Shown one piece after another: positions 5,262 to 14,989 of a stretch of DNA of 31,250 nt (position 1 is the stretch's first letter; every line of letters starts with the position of its first letter). The stretch is from positions 1 to 31,250 of IMG/VR virus record IMGVR_UViG_3300005264_000138; one strand, 5' to 3'. The DNA is from a virus. The notes below the pieces were generated by a model, which worked only from the letters and a program-made list of their open reading frames with translations, did no database searches and was not told the DNA's origin. Position numbers and translations under genes: made by a program.

Positions 5262-6632
5262 TTATGCCGGATCGGTATATGTTAATTCATCATTTGCCAC
5301 GAATGAAAAGTTATTCGCTTTGGTTCGGGTAATTGTGCCGGTTAGAAGTACGTATTGTGCTGTTTCCAAACCAATAGCCACAAGGGTAACCGGTACATCA
5401 GTTCCGGCACTTGCCGCGCCCCTTTGTGTATTGCCATCATAATCATAATCAAAACTAATTGAAGAGGCAGCTGCTATGGCACCTGCTATGGGATCTCCAC
5501 TGTTATCATTTACCACAATTGCGTCATCTGTTCCAAAATCTGCACCTGCATCATCACCGGCATCATCGTTGGTGAAAAACATTCTGTATATGGCATCACC
5601 ATCATTTTGTAATGCCGCATTAAATGCCAAAGTACCGGCAGACGCATAAGGATATTGCCTGTCAATTCCGCCATCGTCTTTAAAAACAATTCTATTCATA
5701 TCAACCGAAGATATGTTATCGACAAAGACACCTTGTTTCGTATAAAGTGTATCGCCTACAAAATATAATAACTCGTCGGCGGTATCACCTCGGACGGCTC
5801 CGGCTCCTTCGTCTATGTCTGTGGTTTGCCTTAACTGATATTGTATTTTTTCGTAAACTTCTTCCAAAGTTTTTCCATCAGCCTCAATAATAATGGTAAA
5901 ATCGTAATCAGTGCCGCCTATATTTTGGGCTTGGGGGGAACTATAATAGGTTATATCTATATTGGTATATGGTGCTACTGCAACTTCTGCGTCTGTATGT
6001 GTAATTTTAATTGCATCAGATGCGTTTGATAATGGAAGAGCATATTTTTTATAGGTTAATGCAGATATATTTTGTTCGGTTAGCAAATCATACTGGTCAA
6101 ATGTTTTTGCCTCTTCCCTTAAAAATATAATAAAATCTCCACGATAATCAAAATTGCCATGGGTGCTGTCACCATATATTTTTATAGCTTGATTGACCTC
6201 TCCGGATAGGATTAAATCTGTAGGATTGTCGGCATCTCCTTGGGTGTAATATGCTTTATCCGTTCCGCTATTATGGAATGCACCAAGGGAGGTTAAATTC
6301 ATGTACTCTTCCAAAGATACACCGGCACCATCTTTAAGGGACCAGCCACCATCTCTTAATAATTCCCTTGTGGTTGTGTCTTCCCAATCCCAGCCACCTA
6401 TCATATCGAATTGGGTTCCTGATGGACCATCAATTGCTTTCATGGGGAATGGTTGTTTGATTAAATTGGCGTCGGTTTTCCATTGGTCCTTACAAAAAGA
6501 ATAGACACATTGAATAGTTACGCCATCGGTGCTTAGATTGCCGGCCACCAAAAGCTGGATTGTTTTATTCGTTCTGTCAAATACAATTTCGGTGCCCTGA
6601 TTTAGATCGTCTAAATCAATAATTTTACCCAT
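5262..6632 (-). CDS. Baseplate/tail fibre-like structural protein
   Basis: 456 residues. The frame can be opened 16 codons earlier, but the ATG at 6632 (MGKIIDLDDLNQ) has an AAGGAGATG ribosome site and is preferred. The upstream start would read through the REP-like element. The protein is mixed alpha/beta with no membrane segment: ITIQC-type strands at the start, a Trp-rich part (IGGWDWEDTTTRELLRDGGWS), a regular central region with Asp/Gly-rich loops (GDDAGADFGTDD), and a beta-rich C-terminus. Similar long proteins accompany tail spikes in environmental phages, but I cannot name the family. It follows the 1042-residue spike and precedes the small fibre genes, so it is probably a shaft or attachment subunit. 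Confidence 0.55.
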   Translation of the reverse strand: MGKIIDLDDLNQGTEIVFDRTNKTIQLLVAGNLSTDGVTIQCVYSFCKDQWKTDANLIKQPFPMKAIDGPSGTQFDMIGGWDWEDTTTRELLRDGGWSLKDGAGVSLEEYMNLTSLGAFHNSGTDKAYYTQGDADNPTDLILSGEVNQAIKIYGDSTHGNFDYRGDFIIFLREEAKTFDQYDLLTEQNISALTYKKYALPLSNASDAIKITHTDAEVAVAPYTNIDITYYSSPQAQNIGGTDYDFTIIIEADGKTLEEVYEKIQYQLRQTTDIDEGAGAVRGDTADELLYFVGDTLYTKQGVFVDNISSVDMNRIVFKDDGGIDRQYPYASAGTLAFNAALQNDGDAIYRMFFTNDDAGDDAGADFGTDDAIVVNDNSGDPIAGAIAAASSISFDYDYDGNTQRGAASAGTDVPVTLVAIGLETAQYVLLTGTITRTKANNFSFVANDELTYTDPA

Positions 6633-6655
6633 GTTTTCATCTCCTTTTTTTATGT

Positions 6656-6726
6656 TGGGGCGGATTCCATATCTGCCCAATCATTTTATTTATGGGGAAG
6701 GGCAGACACATAGGTCTGCCCCTACG
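6656..6726. repeat. REP/REPIN-like paired palindrome element
   Basis: Two GC-rich stem-loops of the same kind lie in opposite orientation in an AT-rich intergenic gap. 6657-6677 has near-perfect GGGCGGAT/ATCTGCCC arms with one mismatch. 6700-6721 has perfect GGGCAGAC/GTCTGCCC arms around a 6-base loop. A TAGGGGC border is seen on the minus strand. The sequence resembles chromosomal REP or MITE-like elements. It could also act as a transcription attenuator or an mRNA-stabilising hairpin between two virion genes. Confidence 0.6.
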
Positions 6727-6741
6727 ATTTAAAAAATAATA

Positions 6742-9700
6742 TTATAAATCCAGATATGCCGTATCCTGAATTTGCTGGATTGGTATTGTTAAATTATCTT
6801 CCGTTATGGTTACATTTTCTAATCTAATATATTGGTAATTAATATGGTGGATTACAATATCGACATTAAAATCGGCACCCGGATAAGTTATATTTGCAAA
6901 AAAATCTCCGGAAGAGTTTTCAACCCCTGCAATTTCGGTTTCGTCGGAAACTTTATATACACGAATTTCGGTATTATCGTGGATGCCGGTAAGGGTTAGG
7001 GTTATTTCGTTTTGGTCGATTGGGTATAAATTTGCTTGTTGTGCAGTTAATGTAGTTGTGGTTTCTACAAGTAACATACTCATGGAAGTTTGTGTGCCGG
7101 TGGCGGTAAGTTGGAATTTAAATTTAATTCCCTCTTCTGTATCTCCTGTTATAGCTGTCCAGTTGGATGCTGTTCTAACATCTAACCAAGTGCCGTTCCA
7201 TGAACCACCTTTTAATTGATATTGAAAAGCCAGGGAAACATTTCCCCACTCATCATTTCCCAGATTACTACTTCCGGTTGCCGCCGTAAAATTTCCAGTA
7301 AAGCCGGTATGGCCAGTCATAAAATAGCTTTGTTCAAATTCTATTACATCACCATTTACCATATCCAAATCACCATCTTTATAAAAAAGAGGGTTTCCGG
7401 CTGTAATGGTAGTTTCATTAATGGTGGCAGATGGTGTAATAAATACCAGGCCGATAGCTCCTGTGGTATCGGATTTAAAACAATCGTGGATATTGTGGCC
7501 ATACGATGCTGCAAGTAAATCTTCCCAGCCATCGGATGCACTTACATTGCCTGAACCACCATGCACACCTTTAAATAAAATACCATCATTGCCTGTTAAT
7601 TGGATTTCGGAATTATATGGCATGGAGCAATTTTGAACTAATACATTTTTTGCGGTTACAGGTGCAACTGTTACGTTTCCACTTGTTCCACCTATTCCAT
7701 CCTTGCCCCATAATCTTGCCAGATCTATATTAGAACAAAGCCCGGTCAAATAAACCAATCTTTCTCCATCAACTCCAAAACTTACTTTATTATCAATTTG
7801 CCCCATACATCGTACTTTTATATTAATACAATCGGTAATTTGCATCATATAATTACCTTGTGTGGCATTTCCAATAAATTCAAGGCCGATAAATTCACAA
7901 TCATTTGAAAACGCTGACAATAAAATACCATTTTTCTCTTGTGTCTGTTCAATTCCTGCTTGGGAACAACACATTTTAAAATTTTTTACTTTTACTTTTG
8001 GTGTACCATTTAGATTAAACATACCATCAAACTCTGCATGGTCGCTACCCACCGCTACATTATTTTCAAAAACAACATCCTGGGATCGTGAAAAGTAGTA
8101 ACAATATATAGAGTTAGTACTCCATTTAGCCCCTATATGAAGTGTACTTATACAACCTTTAACCTCAACTCCGATATTGGTTTCTGCACCTATCGGGCAT
8201 CTTTCAGATTCACACATGATCCCCAAACAATCTATAATAGAGGTACCTGAAATTAAATCTAAACCTCGAAAAGCGTATCTTGTGGAAGCTGCATGTCCTA
8301 TTGGATCGGGGCATCTTACGCAATTTTTAAATGTTGTTTTAGAACCTGCGTTATTACTGCCTATATCCACATTACAGCCTACATATTCAGCATCGTATTT
8401 ACTTGCATTTGTACTACCAAACCAAGCAGAACCTACATTGCAAACTTTTAAATCAACTTCTCCGGCGTTTGTTGTAATTAATTGGAAACGCTCGGTTTCA
8501 TTGTTTCCGGTAGCCGTGTCTGACATAAAATGTACGTTTGGTATTCTAATATTGCAACCGGAAGGTGGTTTAAAACCTCCTGTTGCACCTGCCGAACTTC
8601 CGAAAGTTAAAGATGTAGATTGATATTGGTTTTCAAAGACGAAACCGCCTACTCCGTGATGAAATCCGCTTATATAACTTGTACCATTTGCCACGCAATT
8701 ACCAAACTCTTGGTAAATTCCTGCTTCTTTTATATCTCCTAACGCATTATCTATGTTTGCCGTAAATGATGTTTGTAAATCTGGTCCAGCATTATCTACT
8801 AATTTTCGTACAAAAACTGCATCATTGTCTGCTAAAGTTCCTGTTAAAAATCTTACAACAATAGAAACAGACATGCTTAGTGCAACATCTTGGTCATCAG
8901 CAACATCCGAACCAGTATGTTCAGGTAAATCACCATTAAATATAAGTGTGCTATTAGGAACAGCATTTCCATAAGCTGTATCTGTAATGGTATCAGTTGA
9001 AACATATATTTTAGTAGCTTTCACACCGACATCGGTTCTTTTACCAGTGTTATGTGAATTATTAATCCTTATGCCCTTAATATCTTGGGCTGTATTAAAA
9101 ACAACAATAAGTCTAAGGTTTGTTACTTCGTCATTCCCCCCCAACCATTGTTCCTCCCACCAATCACCTGTTTTAAGTGTGCTTGTATCAAAAGCATGGT
9201 CGGCATTAAATCCCACCTCATCATATTCTGACGTGGCATGAGTTGTAAAATCCGATGTTGATAATTCTATTACCTCATCATCTAAACCGATAAATTCAAT
9301 TTGCCGAACACCCATATAAGAACCGTACCCGTAATTATCTTCAAAATCGAATACAACACTTTTAATACCACTTAAACTTCCGCCACCAGCACCAGCTTCA
9401 ACACTTACAATTCTCCCCATAACTTTTTCATCTGATGCTTTATAAATCCAATCATCTTTGACTGGATATTCACCATCTATGTTATCAAGAATTAACTTCC
9501 TGCCTGTTTCAACTTGTACCATGGGGATTACATCGGGATTTTCAGAAAAGGTGATTACTTGGGAGTCTGTGCCGTCTGTGGTGCCTATGGTGTGCCAATC
9601 GCCTATGGCTTGTAACTTTCCTTGTCCGTTTACGTTTATTTCCTGGAGGTTATTGCCTTTAAACCAGATGATATTGCCGGATGTTATGTTTTCACCGTCT

Positions 9701-9870
9701 ATTTTTAGGATGCCGTTGTTTATGTCCACCTGGTCAATAATTATGGATGGGGTTTGGGTGCAGGTTATTATTGCACCGTTATTGATTGTAAGGTTGTCGC
9801 CTGTTACCATGGAGCCGGCTGTTATGGCTTCTTCTAAGGTCATGTTTGTGGTTGCGGTGTAGTTTGGCAT
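6742..9870 (-). CDS. Large tail spike protein: beta-helix with a discoidin-like module
   Basis: 1042 residues, ATG at 9870 after an AAAGGAT ribosome site. Residues 1-130 are beta-helix-like (ITAGSMVTGDNLTINNGAII, and later strands with hydrophobic ladders). Residues 169-330 form a discoidin-like module (KSVVFDFEDNYG, HAFDTSTLKTGDWW, GVKATKIYVSTD). Residues about 380-770 have repeated short strands with Cys and Asn ladders (VKVCNVGSAWF, VEVKGCISTLHIG, VKVKNFKMCC), typical of a right-handed parallel beta-helix of the kind used by polysaccharide-degrading spikes. The C-terminal 200 residues contain Ig-like beta-sandwich segments. It is likely the main receptor-binding or depolymerase spike. No catalytic pair can be assigned by eye. 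Confidence 0.7.
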   Translation of the reverse strand: MPNYTATTNMTLEEAITAGSMVTGDNLTINNGAIITCTQTPSIIIDQVDINNGILKIDGENITSGNIIWFKGNNLQEINVNGQGKLQAIGDWHTIGTTDGTDSQVITFSENPDVIPMVQVETGRKLILDNIDGEYPVKDDWIYKASDEKVMGRIVSVEAGAGGGSLSGIKSVVFDFEDNYGYGSYMGVRQIEFIGLDDEVIELSTSDFTTHATSEYDEVGFNADHAFDTSTLKTGDWWEEQWLGGNDEVTNLRLIVVFNTAQDIKGIRINNSHNTGKRTDVGVKATKIYVSTDTITDTAYGNAVPNSTLIFNGDLPEHTGSDVADDQDVALSMSVSIVVRFLTGTLADNDAVFVRKLVDNAGPDLQTSFTANIDNALGDIKEAGIYQEFGNCVANGTSYISGFHHGVGGFVFENQYQSTSLTFGSSAGATGGFKPPSGCNIRIPNVHFMSDTATGNNETERFQLITTNAGEVDLKVCNVGSAWFGSTNASKYDAEYVGCNVDIGSNNAGSKTTFKNCVRCPDPIGHAASTRYAFRGLDLISGTSIIDCLGIMCESERCPIGAETNIGVEVKGCISTLHIGAKWSTNSIYCYYFSRSQDVVFENNVAVGSDHAEFDGMFNLNGTPKVKVKNFKMCCSQAGIEQTQEKNGILLSAFSNDCEFIGLEFIGNATQGNYMMQITDCINIKVRCMGQIDNKVSFGVDGERLVYLTGLCSNIDLARLWGKDGIGGTSGNVTVAPVTAKNVLVQNCSMPYNSEIQLTGNDGILFKGVHGGSGNVSASDGWEDLLAASYGHNIHDCFKSDTTGAIGLVFITPSATINETTITAGNPLFYKDGDLDMVNGDVIEFEQSYFMTGHTGFTGNFTAATGSSNLGNDEWGNVSLAFQYQLKGGSWNGTWLDVRTASNWTAITGDTEEGIKFKFQLTATGTQTSMSMLLVETTTTLTAQQANLYPIDQNEITLTLTGIHDNTEIRVYKVSDETEIAGVENSSGDFFANITYPGADFNVDIVIHHINYQYIRLENVTITEDNLTIPIQQIQDTAYLDL

Positions 9871-9886
9871 TTAATTATCCTTTAAA

Positions 9887-12283
9887 TCATGTCATACTTA
9901 ACAATATTGAATGATAAGCTGAGGGATCTTCGTGGGGATATGCAGCAGTAGGCGAATCTTCAGGGATTCGACCTGGAAAGCTTGCTATGCTTTGTACTGT
10001 ATTCCCCTCCACATCTATAAACTCTATTTGCTCTTCTCTGCGAGATGTATATTCGTAATTGTCAAGTGGCGCCGACCTCATAAAAGTAGTCGCGATATTG
10101 CTACCACATGCTACTATAGAATCCGGCCAGTTATAACGTAGGATTTGCCTCAGAAACTTAAACTTTCTACGACCTTCTACATTTACGTTATGACGATACT
10201 TATCTGGCATTTGGAATACTTTTATATATCCTCTTTTGACGTAGCCTCTTTTGTACCCATTTGAATCTTCACCTGAAGAGGTTGAAGAATAGTCCATATA
10301 AAGATAGAATATTTCATCATTTATACATGCTAATTTATTTGATTGGGATTGTTCATGAAGGTGGGATATGTCTGGATGGGGGTCTAACTCTGGGAGGGTG
10401 TATTGATCGGGAGGTGCTTGTAAATTAGATATGTCCCAAACGCTGATTCGTGCTGTCAATCTGAAAGAATCGATTTGAGGGGGAAGTACAGAAAATAACT
10501 CTGACACGAAAAGGTAGTTATTATATACGCATATGCCGTTAGGGACTCCTATAAAGTTACCTTGTGATGTAATATCTCTGTAATAATAATCGTAACCGGT
10601 GTAAGTCTCATGGTGCTTAAATTGATTAGACAGTATTGTAGTTTTACCTGATCGTACATCGGTGTACCCTACGTGTCCAACACCACCGGCATAATTACCA
10701 GTAACTACGCCCCAATAGAAAAAGATGTAATCCTCGTAACATATAAATCTATTTACCGGAAATTTAATCTGATAATGATAATCCCAATGAGCAAGGGCGG
10801 GCATTACTATTGTACGAACTTTTTTCTGATTCTCCCACAACGTCAACTCTGTATTGATTATCTGCGAACCTTGCCCTCCATCTCTCAACCAAAACTTATC
10901 AAAAGACCGCCAGATGCCGTCTCTGGAAGCAGATAATGCATAAAGCGTGCGATTGAGGCCTCCGAAAGAGGACGTAGATTCGAGAGGTTCATTTGCGTAT
11001 ATTTCGGAGGGTATTCTCCAAGATTCGTCATGCCTTGATATTACCATACAATAAGTCAGCTCATCAGGGTTGTCTTGTCGCCATTGTATAGGTCGTAAGA
11101 AGTTTTGAAAATCCATAAAAGAAAATAACATCTTATCACAAGATTGAGGGTTACTCTGAAAGCCTATTAGTTTGGGGGTTTCCCAACTCCTGTCAGGGAA
11201 AGACACTACAACGATATCACCCTCTTTAAAAATACTTGCAGGACAACTCATGTAATCAATAGGTACGCTTTCCAGTAACTTCTCATCTGTTTTGATTTCG
11301 TACCATGTTCCCCCGACCAGCCTGCTTATCCATTTATAGCCTTTGTTTTTGGATAGTTTAGGACCCTGCGAGTCATTATCTAATACGTATGTGCCCTTGT
11401 TCGTGTCGATTGTTAGAACTGCATGCCCCACCAGCTCACCATCATCTTTTACTTTAGCACAAACTGTTACTTTTAAAGCACTTGCAGAAACACCCATCTC
11501 AATCAATCTATCTGCCTTGGTCAACGCAAAATCTTCGCAATCTCCGGAATATGAATCTGGTGGGTTTGTATCTTCAGTTCCTTCAGGTAGTCTCTCTGGA
11601 ATTATTTTCCAGTTCTCTTCCACATCAGCCGAGTAGGTGTATTCGTTATTTACCTGATTATTTACATCAATTATTTTCTTCCAGTCGGCTGATGTGGTAC
11701 TGACAGTGGTGTCTCCGGTGTTGGTAACAATGGGATGCCCTGCATAGTTGGAAGCAAAACCTATCCAGCCTGCCAGCGGATCAACTTCTTCGCCTTGCTC
11801 CATAACTTCCTGAATAGGAACGTCATTTATATTTAGAAACATACGCGCACTGGTTGCGGCAAATATATTTATATCACAAGTGTCGTCTTCTAAGTTTACA
11901 GATATTACTTCCCCTATTCGATATGTCGGTTGCCATTTTTGCCATCCGGGTAATAAAATAAGATTACGCAAAACAGTATAATCACTTAACCTTTTGCTTT
12001 TACGAAGTTGACCTAACCCCTCTTTTCCACCCGGCATAATAATAATTTCTTCATTATTATTTAATTCAATTGTGCCTACTTTTCGCCCATCTTTTGGCAT
12101 GTTTCTTTCTAAACCGATTGTTAAATCTGCACACCAGACATCATCTCGTAAATATGATTTTTCCTCCTCTTCTCTTTCCGCCCCCGACATGGTGGCATCA
12201 TATTCTATTTCATCTGCATATAATAATTTAATATTATATTGTCCCGGATTGGTACCTTTTGATAAAATCAATGCTTGACCCAT
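9887..12283 (-). CDS. Tail tip protein with an embedded LapG/BTLCP-type cysteine protease domain
   Basis: 798 residues; the ATG at 12283 overlaps the upstream stop by one base (TAATG). Residues 1-165 look like a baseplate or tip scaffold. Residues about 207-310 match the bacterial transglutaminase-like cysteine protease (BTLCP, LapG-type) pattern: VNNEYTYSAD, then SGDCEDFALTKADRLIEMGV with catalytic Cys249, GHAVLTID with His287, and YVLDND with Asp302. Residues 370-798 form a beta-rich, propeller-like region (repeated short strands with Trp/Tyr, e.g. YEDYIFFYWGVVTG). LapG proteases cut surface adhesins at the cell envelope, whereas tail tips usually carry NlpC/P60 or lysozyme domains at this point. 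The domain may help penetrate the envelope or strip host adhesins. Confidence 0.65.
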   Translation of the reverse strand: MGQALILSKGTNPGQYNIKLLYADEIEYDATMSGAEREEEEKSYLRDDVWCADLTIGLERNMPKDGRKVGTIELNNNEEIIIMPGGKEGLGQLRKSKRLSDYTVLRNLILLPGWQKWQPTYRIGEVISVNLEDDTCDINIFAATSARMFLNINDVPIQEVMEQGEEVDPLAGWIGFASNYAGHPIVTNTGDTTVSTTSADWKKIIDVNNQVNNEYTYSADVEENWKIIPERLPEGTEDTNPPDSYSGDCEDFALTKADRLIEMGVSASALKVTVCAKVKDDGELVGHAVLTIDTNKGTYVLDNDSQGPKLSKNKGYKWISRLVGGTWYEIKTDEKLLESVPIDYMSCPASIFKEGDIVVVSFPDRSWETPKLIGFQSNPQSCDKMLFSFMDFQNFLRPIQWRQDNPDELTYCMVISRHDESWRIPSEIYANEPLESTSSFGGLNRTLYALSASRDGIWRSFDKFWLRDGGQGSQIINTELTLWENQKKVRTIVMPALAHWDYHYQIKFPVNRFICYEDYIFFYWGVVTGNYAGGVGHVGYTDVRSGKTTILSNQFKHHETYTGYDYYYRDITSQGNFIGVPNGICVYNNYLFVSELFSVLPPQIDSFRLTARISVWDISNLQAPPDQYTLPELDPHPDISHLHEQSQSNKLACINDEIFYLYMDYSSTSSGEDSNGYKRGYVKRGYIKVFQMPDKYRHNVNVEGRRKFKFLRQILRYNWPDSIVACGSNIATTFMRSAPLDNYEYTSRREEQIEFIDVEGNTVQSIASFPGRIPEDSPTAAYPHEDPSAYHSILLSMT

Positions 12284-14526
12284 TACTCTTTGATCTCCAT
12301 TCTTTGTGAAGAGGTGTCTATTGTATAGGTAATGTTATTAACATTCATGGAAGTATCATCAAAAAAAGCAATATCACCGACCTGCAAAAACAGATTAACA
12401 CTGCATCGTACATGACGTTTACCCTGAGCATCTACCTTGATATATGTAACGCCTTCCAAATTTACATTTTTACCTACGATTAGATTGTCTTGTTTATCAC
12501 CGGTCACAATTAATGATTTGGAATTGTGACCCTTATGTTTTTGAACATCCCGGAAAGCTACCGTGAAAAGTTCTGAATAATTATCACCTATATACATTCT
12601 AACAATTAAAGAACCTGCTAATCTGTATAGTATTTCGTTGAACAACTCTATGCCAGGGATAACTGCACTGAAAAACGATTTATCACCGGCAGACATTTGG
12701 GCAGAAAAAGATTGCATGGGAAGTATTATATTATCAGTGCCGTTTTCTGTTCCTGTTAGTATTAACTGAAACCATTTTTTTAAGTGGTGGTTGTTTTCCG
12801 GCAAGTTCCATACTTTACTTGTCTGGTTTGATTTAAGTGCAATGTGTTTTGTTGGAATAAAGGCTGCTAAAAAATCAGGGTATTCGGCATATCCCCCGAA
12901 TGGTAATATGTTGATAGAATGGGTGCCCATGTAACTTATCATGGCAGAACCTATCCCCCTGATAGAAATTACTGCGGGTGCATCGCAATAAGTTTTAACC
13001 TCATCTCCGATATACGTTTCTACTTGTTGTGGAGTGATTTTAAAGGTAGAAACCGGTATTATATTGTTACTTGGGAGCAATGGCGTAGATATCGGGATAT
13101 GGGATCTGTTGTAAGCTCCGGAAGGGCGTGGTTCCAGTCGTAGATTAGATATTAAGAAAAGGCTATCTAATTCAGATTGATATGCAGTATTATCAACCTC
13201 TTCTAATGTGCCATATATTTTAATATTACCAAAACCTTGCGGTTGAGAGCTTGAGGAGATGTTCAAAGAGTTGATTATTCTAATTTCATCAAATTGCATC
13301 ATCTCATCAGGAATAAGGATAATACGAACGCCCGCCTCATCGTCATTGGAGTGGTATTCTCTTTCGCGCGCGTCTCCAGTCGTCATCGTTTGAACATCGA
13401 AAGCATATATAGCCGCGTAATCAAAATGCTCATGATTTGTACTTAAAGCAGTTGCGTTATATTGGGTAATATACAGCTCCTCACCTTGATAAAAGAATGC
13501 AATCTCTCGAACACATTTTGAATGCTCCAACCACCCATCTGCTCTATCGAGAATATCAATAACGATTCTACTGGCATTGATAGTGGTGGGTTTCAAACAA
13601 GGTGCAATATTATAGTTATTCTTTTCAACGGAGCTTTCAAAAAAACTATTTTGGTATAGATAATACACCGAAGAAACTGACCCCTGATACGATGTACTGG
13701 TGGTATTTGTCATGGAAAGTTTAATAGAAACACTTTCCACTGAGGATTTAAAGAGGGCAATTGCTGCAAAGGTCAACGCAACATCAAAATTAATTACAAT
13801 CCTTTGCCTATAATCTGATGAACTTGTCCAGCTTGTCGCTCTATCCATATCAGTCAAATATGAAATATCAGTACCCGGGTGGCTTACAAGTACTTCGTAA
13901 TCAAGGGTAGAAAGATCTATAAAAGAACCATCTGGATTTAAAAAGAAAAGATTGCCTATACTTAGATTTGTAGTTGAACACGACTCTATATCAAAAACCA
14001 CACTTTTAGCAGTGGTGGTATCATATTCAATAAGTGTTATATCTTCCGGTTCTTCTCCGGTGGTGGTGGAATGTTGTAAAAAACAGCCATCAAAAACAAG
14101 AATAGAATCGTACTCCATGTAGCTGTAATCTGTCGGATACTCCATATCTGCAAGATCTACTTGGGAAAAGTATATCTTGCAATTTTTAACGCCTCTATCA
14201 TCCTCGCTACCGTAATAATAATTTTCAATTCTAAAAAATTTGATATCTATAGGCGTGTTAAAGGTTATGGTGACCCTTTGCGGACCTTCGCCGTTACTCA
14301 TCCATGCGGTATAATTCGCGGTTCCTGTTTTAGCAAGGGAGGTATCGAATATTTTTTCAGGGCTACGGCTTGATGAGTATTGGGATGTGGCTACAGCATC
14401 AAAATCAGATAAAGAGAGAGGAATAACTTCCCTGTTTATATCCATGAATTCTACGGCTCTCAAAGCGTAATAATAATCATGGCCGTAGTTTGTGTCAAAG
14501 TCGAATATCACACTTTTCGTTAGCAT
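12283..14526 (-). CDS. Tail tip/hub-like protein with three discoidin-like modules
   Basis: 747 residues from the ATG at 14526. Residues 1-168, about 173-325 and about 318-475 are three successive discoidin-like modules. Each begins with a KSV(I/V)FD-type strand; the first and third carry the fullest matches (KIFDTSLAKTG, GVKNCKIYFS; GFGNIKIYGTLEE). Residues 476-747 look like a baseplate hub or distal tail domain: WFQLILTGTENGTDNIILPM, then a FFSAVIPG-type strand and KSLIVTGDKQDN. This tip protein therefore combines a conserved hub domain with a stack of carbohydrate- or surface-binding modules. Module 2 is the most divergent. Confidence 0.6.
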   Translation of the reverse strand: MLTKSVIFDFDTNYGHDYYYALRAVEFMDINREVIPLSLSDFDAVATSQYSSSRSPEKIFDTSLAKTGTANYTAWMSNGEGPQRVTITFNTPIDIKFFRIENYYYGSEDDRGVKNCKIYFSQVDLADMEYPTDYSYMEYDSILVFDGCFLQHSTTTGEEPEDITLIEYDTTTAKSVVFDIESCSTTNLSIGNLFFLNPDGSFIDLSTLDYEVLVSHPGTDISYLTDMDRATSWTSSSDYRQRIVINFDVALTFAAIALFKSSVESVSIKLSMTNTTSTSYQGSVSSVYYLYQNSFFESSVEKNNYNIAPCLKPTTINASRIVIDILDRADGWLEHSKCVREIAFFYQGEELYITQYNATALSTNHEHFDYAAIYAFDVQTMTTGDAREREYHSNDDEAGVRIILIPDEMMQFDEIRIINSLNISSSSQPQGFGNIKIYGTLEEVDNTAYQSELDSLFLISNLRLEPRPSGAYNRSHIPISTPLLPSNNIIPVSTFKITPQQVETYIGDEVKTYCDAPAVISIRGIGSAMISYMGTHSINILPFGGYAEYPDFLAAFIPTKHIALKSNQTSKVWNLPENNHHLKKWFQLILTGTENGTDNIILPMQSFSAQMSAGDKSFFSAVIPGIELFNEILYRLAGSLIVRMYIGDNYSELFTVAFRDVQKHKGHNSKSLIVTGDKQDNLIVGKNVNLEGVTYIKVDAQGKRHVRCSVNLFLQVGDIAFFDDTSMNVNNITYTIDTSSQRMEIKE

Positions 14527-14532
14527 TTTTAC

Positions 14533-14979
14533 CTACCCGTCAAAACTAATAATACCGCTTGCTGACCACACGATGGTGTAATCTACTCCTACAACAGTAA
14601 CATCTTGAGCCACTCCGCTACTATTTTCATCTAATGCTATTTTCGCAATAATAGGTTGAACAACTCCATCTACTGTTTCATCAATATAAACTACTGCAAA
14701 TTGAAATGTGTTAGTTAAAGATGTCCAAACAATATCATGGGCATCCCACTTGGTGTCATATGCGGTATTGGACAACGCTAAACCCGTGACGGCTTTACCA
14801 CCTCCGGTATATCCACCACCTGCAATTTCATTTATCATATCACCCCAAACTTGTTCACCGTCAATATCTCCCGGATTTTCACTATGAAGTGAGATTTTTA
14901 TATTGGTATTTTCTAAATTAATGATAGATTTTGCCATCCTTGTAACCATGGCCGCTGGTATATACATCGACGAACCCAT
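14533..14979 (-). CDS. Tail-region structural protein, paralogue of the C-terminal half of the HTH chimera at 26095
   Basis: 148 residues. The ATG at 14979 (MGSSMYIPAAMV) is chosen because AAGGAG lies 6 bases upstream; an ATG at 14997 would place that site inside the gene. Key stretches are NIKISLHSENPGD, VWGDMINEIAGGGYTGGG, AHDIVW and YTIVWSASGI. This pattern is common in small phage virion proteins. About 40% of residues match the C-terminal half of the protein at 26095-26808. The gene lies between a small tail protein and the three-module tip protein, so a tail-completion or tip role is likely. Confidence 0.6.
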   Translation of the reverse strand: MGSSMYIPAAMVTRMAKSIINLENTNIKISLHSENPGDIDGEQVWGDMINEIAGGGYTGGGKAVTGLALSNTAYDTKWDAHDIVWTSLTNTFQFAVVYIDETVDGVVQPIIAKIALDENSSGVAQDVTVVGVDYTIVWSASGIISFDG

Positions 14980-14989
14980 AAAACTCTCC

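Noticed and set aside
6983-9862. Plus-strand open frames opposite the large tail genes (for example 8177-8623 and 9458-9862)
   Set aside because: They lack ribosome sites, have low-complexity composition, and lie wholly opposite well-supported minus-strand genes.
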